From Spirochaetia bacterium (GTDB lineage Bacteria; Spirochaetota; Spirochaetia; PWKH01): 15,194 bases of DNA. A program made the translations under genes and the position numbers. The notes below the pieces were generated by a model that saw only the letters and a list, made by a program, of their open reading frames with translations, ran no database searches and was not told where the DNA came from. How positions within the stretch are numbered: position 1 is the first letter of the stretch; each line of letters begins with the position of its first letter. Shown piece after piece: positions 13,860 to 15,194 of the stretch. The stretch lies in the NCBI GenBank assembly GCA_007128345.1, contig SKXS01000273.1, positions 1 to 15,194 of the forward strand, read 5' to 3'.

Positions 13860-15172
13860 AACGTGTGTGCTCCTTTTCCAGTGAGCAGGCGGCACCGGTT
13901 GACGAGTTTTTCAATGGACTGCAGGCGTTCCTGCATGCGGCTCTGCAGATCCCTCAGGGTGTAGGTGCCCGATTCCAGTTCCTCCTCTCCCAGGATGAGG
14001 GCGAGGGGAATGCCGACTCTTTCAGCATAGGAGAACTGCTGAGGCAGCCTGCGTTTTGTCAGGGAAACTTCCGCATGCAGTCCTGCTTCGCGCAGCCGGC
14101 AGGCAATCCGCTGGTAGTCGCCCATGCGGCTTTCATCCATGCAGATGACAAGCACATCTGCCGTGCTGGATCGGGAAGGGGTATCGGAGAGTTCATCCAG
14201 GGCAGCCAGAAGACGATCTAGTCCGATGGACGCGCCCACGCCGGGGAGCTTCTGTTTCGTATAGAGGGAGGCCAGGTCGTTGTAGCGTCCGCCGGAGCAG
14301 ATGGAACCGATTGCCTCCAGCTCATCAAGATAGGTCTCGTACACCACGCCGGTGTAGTAGTCCAAACCGCGGGTGATGGAAGGATTGATGACCAGGGTAT
14401 CGGCGCATCCGGCATCCATGGCGAAGTCCGTCAGGATACTCAACCGATGGATGTGCTCCTGCGCTTTCCCGCAGAGGTCTCCGAGGGCGGAGAGCACCTC
14501 AAGCGGTGTTCCTGAGGCTGAGATGAATGCGAGCACATCCCGGGTCTGCTGGATGGTGATGATCTCCTGCAGCTGGGCTTCAACCTCGCTTAGGCCGATC
14601 TTCTGCATCTTGTCGACGCACCGCAGGATATCGGGGGCACGGTCAGCAATGCCGAGGTCAGCCAGGAAGGAGTTGAAGATGCCCCGGTGGGAGAGGTGTA
14701 CAGAAAAAGCCGGTATGCCCAGGCGCTTGAGTGACTCGTTTATTATCAGGAGGATCTCAAAGTCCGCTGACACGTGATCAATGCCGACGATGTCAAAATC
14801 GCACTGGTAGAATTCACGGTACCGCCCTTTCTGGGTGTTCTCTCCCCGCCAAACTTTATCCACATGGTAGCGCTTGAAGGGGAGGGGGAGTTCATGGGCG
14901 TGGCTTGCCATATACCTGGCGAAGGGCACGGTGAGGTCAAAGCGCATGGCTACCTCCCGTCCCCCATGATCGGTGAACGTGTAGACCTGCTTGTCCGTCT
15001 CTCCGCCACCCTTTCCCAGGAGGACCTCTGTGTATTCGAGGACCGGGGTGTCTATGGGGACAAGCCCGAAAGAGGAGAAAACTGACTCGAGACAGGTTAT
15101 CAGGTCTTTTCTTCGTAGTTCCTGCTGGGGAAGCGAGTCCCTGAAGCCTTTGAGAATTCTCGGTTCTATCAT
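13856..15172 (-). CDS. hisS: Histidyl-tRNA synthetase
   Basis: HisRS charges tRNA-His. From the ATG at 15172 it has 438 residues and begins MIEPRILKGFRDSLP, the normal family start. Class II features are present. GGGETDKQVYTF (56-67) lies in the histidine-site region, and motif 2 is the run around WRGENTQKGRYREFYQCDFD (109-127). The HisRS-specific RGLDYYTG is at 268-275, and motif 3 runs from GGRYNDL (294-300) to GVGASIGLDRL (311-321). The C-terminal 100 residues form the anticodon-binding domain. AMRFDLTVPFARY recalls eukaryotic-type HisRS more than that of E. coli. A TTG at 15184 gives four more residues; its AAGGA site is only 3 nt away, whereas only a weak GGA precedes the ATG. The promoter must lie beyond the right window edge. 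The gene is translationally coupled to the helicase gene downstream. Confidence 0.95.
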   Translation of the reverse strand: MIEPRILKGFRDSLPQQELRRKDLITCLESVFSSFGLVPIDTPVLEYTEVLLGKGGGETDKQVYTFTDHGGREVAMRFDLTVPFARYMASHAHELPLPFKRYHVDKVWRGENTQKGRYREFYQCDFDIVGIDHVSADFEILLIINESLKRLGIPAFSVHLSHRGIFNSFLADLGIADRAPDILRCVDKMQKIGLSEVEAQLQEIITIQQTRDVLAFISASGTPLEVLSALGDLCGKAQEHIHRLSILTDFAMDAGCADTLVINPSITRGLDYYTGVVYETYLDELEAIGSICSGGRYNDLASLYTKQKLPGVGASIGLDRLLAALDELSDTPSRSSTADVLVICMDESRMGDYQRIACRLREAGLHAEVSLTKRRLPQQFSYAERVGIPLALILGEEELESGTYTLRDLQSRMQERLQSIEKLVNRCRLLTGKGAHTL

Positions 15173-15194
15173 ACGTATATCCAAATATCCTTAA

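Noticed and set aside
1..15194. CRISPR arrays, transposases, integrases, phage genes, toxin-antitoxin pairs, tRNA or rRNA genes
   Set aside because: None was seen on reading both strands. The window is filled by housekeeping genes with almost no free space.

Overview
This is a gene-dense window of about 15.2 kb, moderately GC-rich, carrying housekeeping genes only. No mobile element, CRISPR array, rRNA or tRNA was seen. The gene content suggests a spirochaete, probably on the Treponema/Spirochaeta side. The isoleucyl-tRNA synthetase is of the long 'eukaryote-like' kind, the histidyl-tRNA synthetase has a eukaryote-like motif-1/2 region, and ileS is followed by a lipoprotein gene resembling (from memory) Treponema pallidum Tp0453, which also lies beside ileS (TP0452). 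This assignment is inference; no 16S rRNA is present to settle it.

Layout, left to right. (1) Positions 1-1917, plus strand: the 3' end of an unidentified gene, coaD (coenzyme A synthesis), rpmF (ribosomal protein L32, missed by a length-filtered ORF search), acpP (acyl carrier protein) and rnc (RNase III). A palindrome, a promoter and a leader hairpin separate coaD from rpmF, so rpmF-acpP-rnc looks like its own transcription unit. CoaA/ACP chemistry is linked here: CoaD makes the precursor of the phosphopantetheine arm that ACP carries. (2) Positions 1918-2189: a non-coding gap with a decayed partial duplication of the neighbouring gene's 3' end. (3) Positions 2190-7941: divergent cca (minus; CCA-adding enzyme) and ileS-lipoprotein-fmdB (plus), with a good promoter for ileS in the divergent gap. 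(4) Positions 7938-10285, minus: a cysteine desulfurase gene overlapping thiI. This pair matches the rhodanese-free route to 4-thiouridine in tRNA. (5) Positions 10363-11376, plus: aroB, with a strong promoter placed so close to the start codon that the mRNA is probably leaderless. (6) Positions 11373-15172, minus: hisS and a DEAH-box RNA helicase gene overlapping by ATGA.

The shared theme is tRNA and translation (cca, ileS, hisS, thiI with its desulfurase, rpmF, rnc, hrpA-like helicase), with lipid/cofactor genes (coaD, acpP) and one shikimate gene (aroB). Packing is tight: three same-strand ATGA overlaps, and two convergent pairs whose stop codons share one CTAG. The entries most worth a second look are the Tp0453-like lipoprotein, the probable leaderless starts of the aroB/desulfurase pair, the palindrome before rpmF, and the corrected start sites of ileS and cca. 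I found no clear sign of an undescribed multi-gene system.
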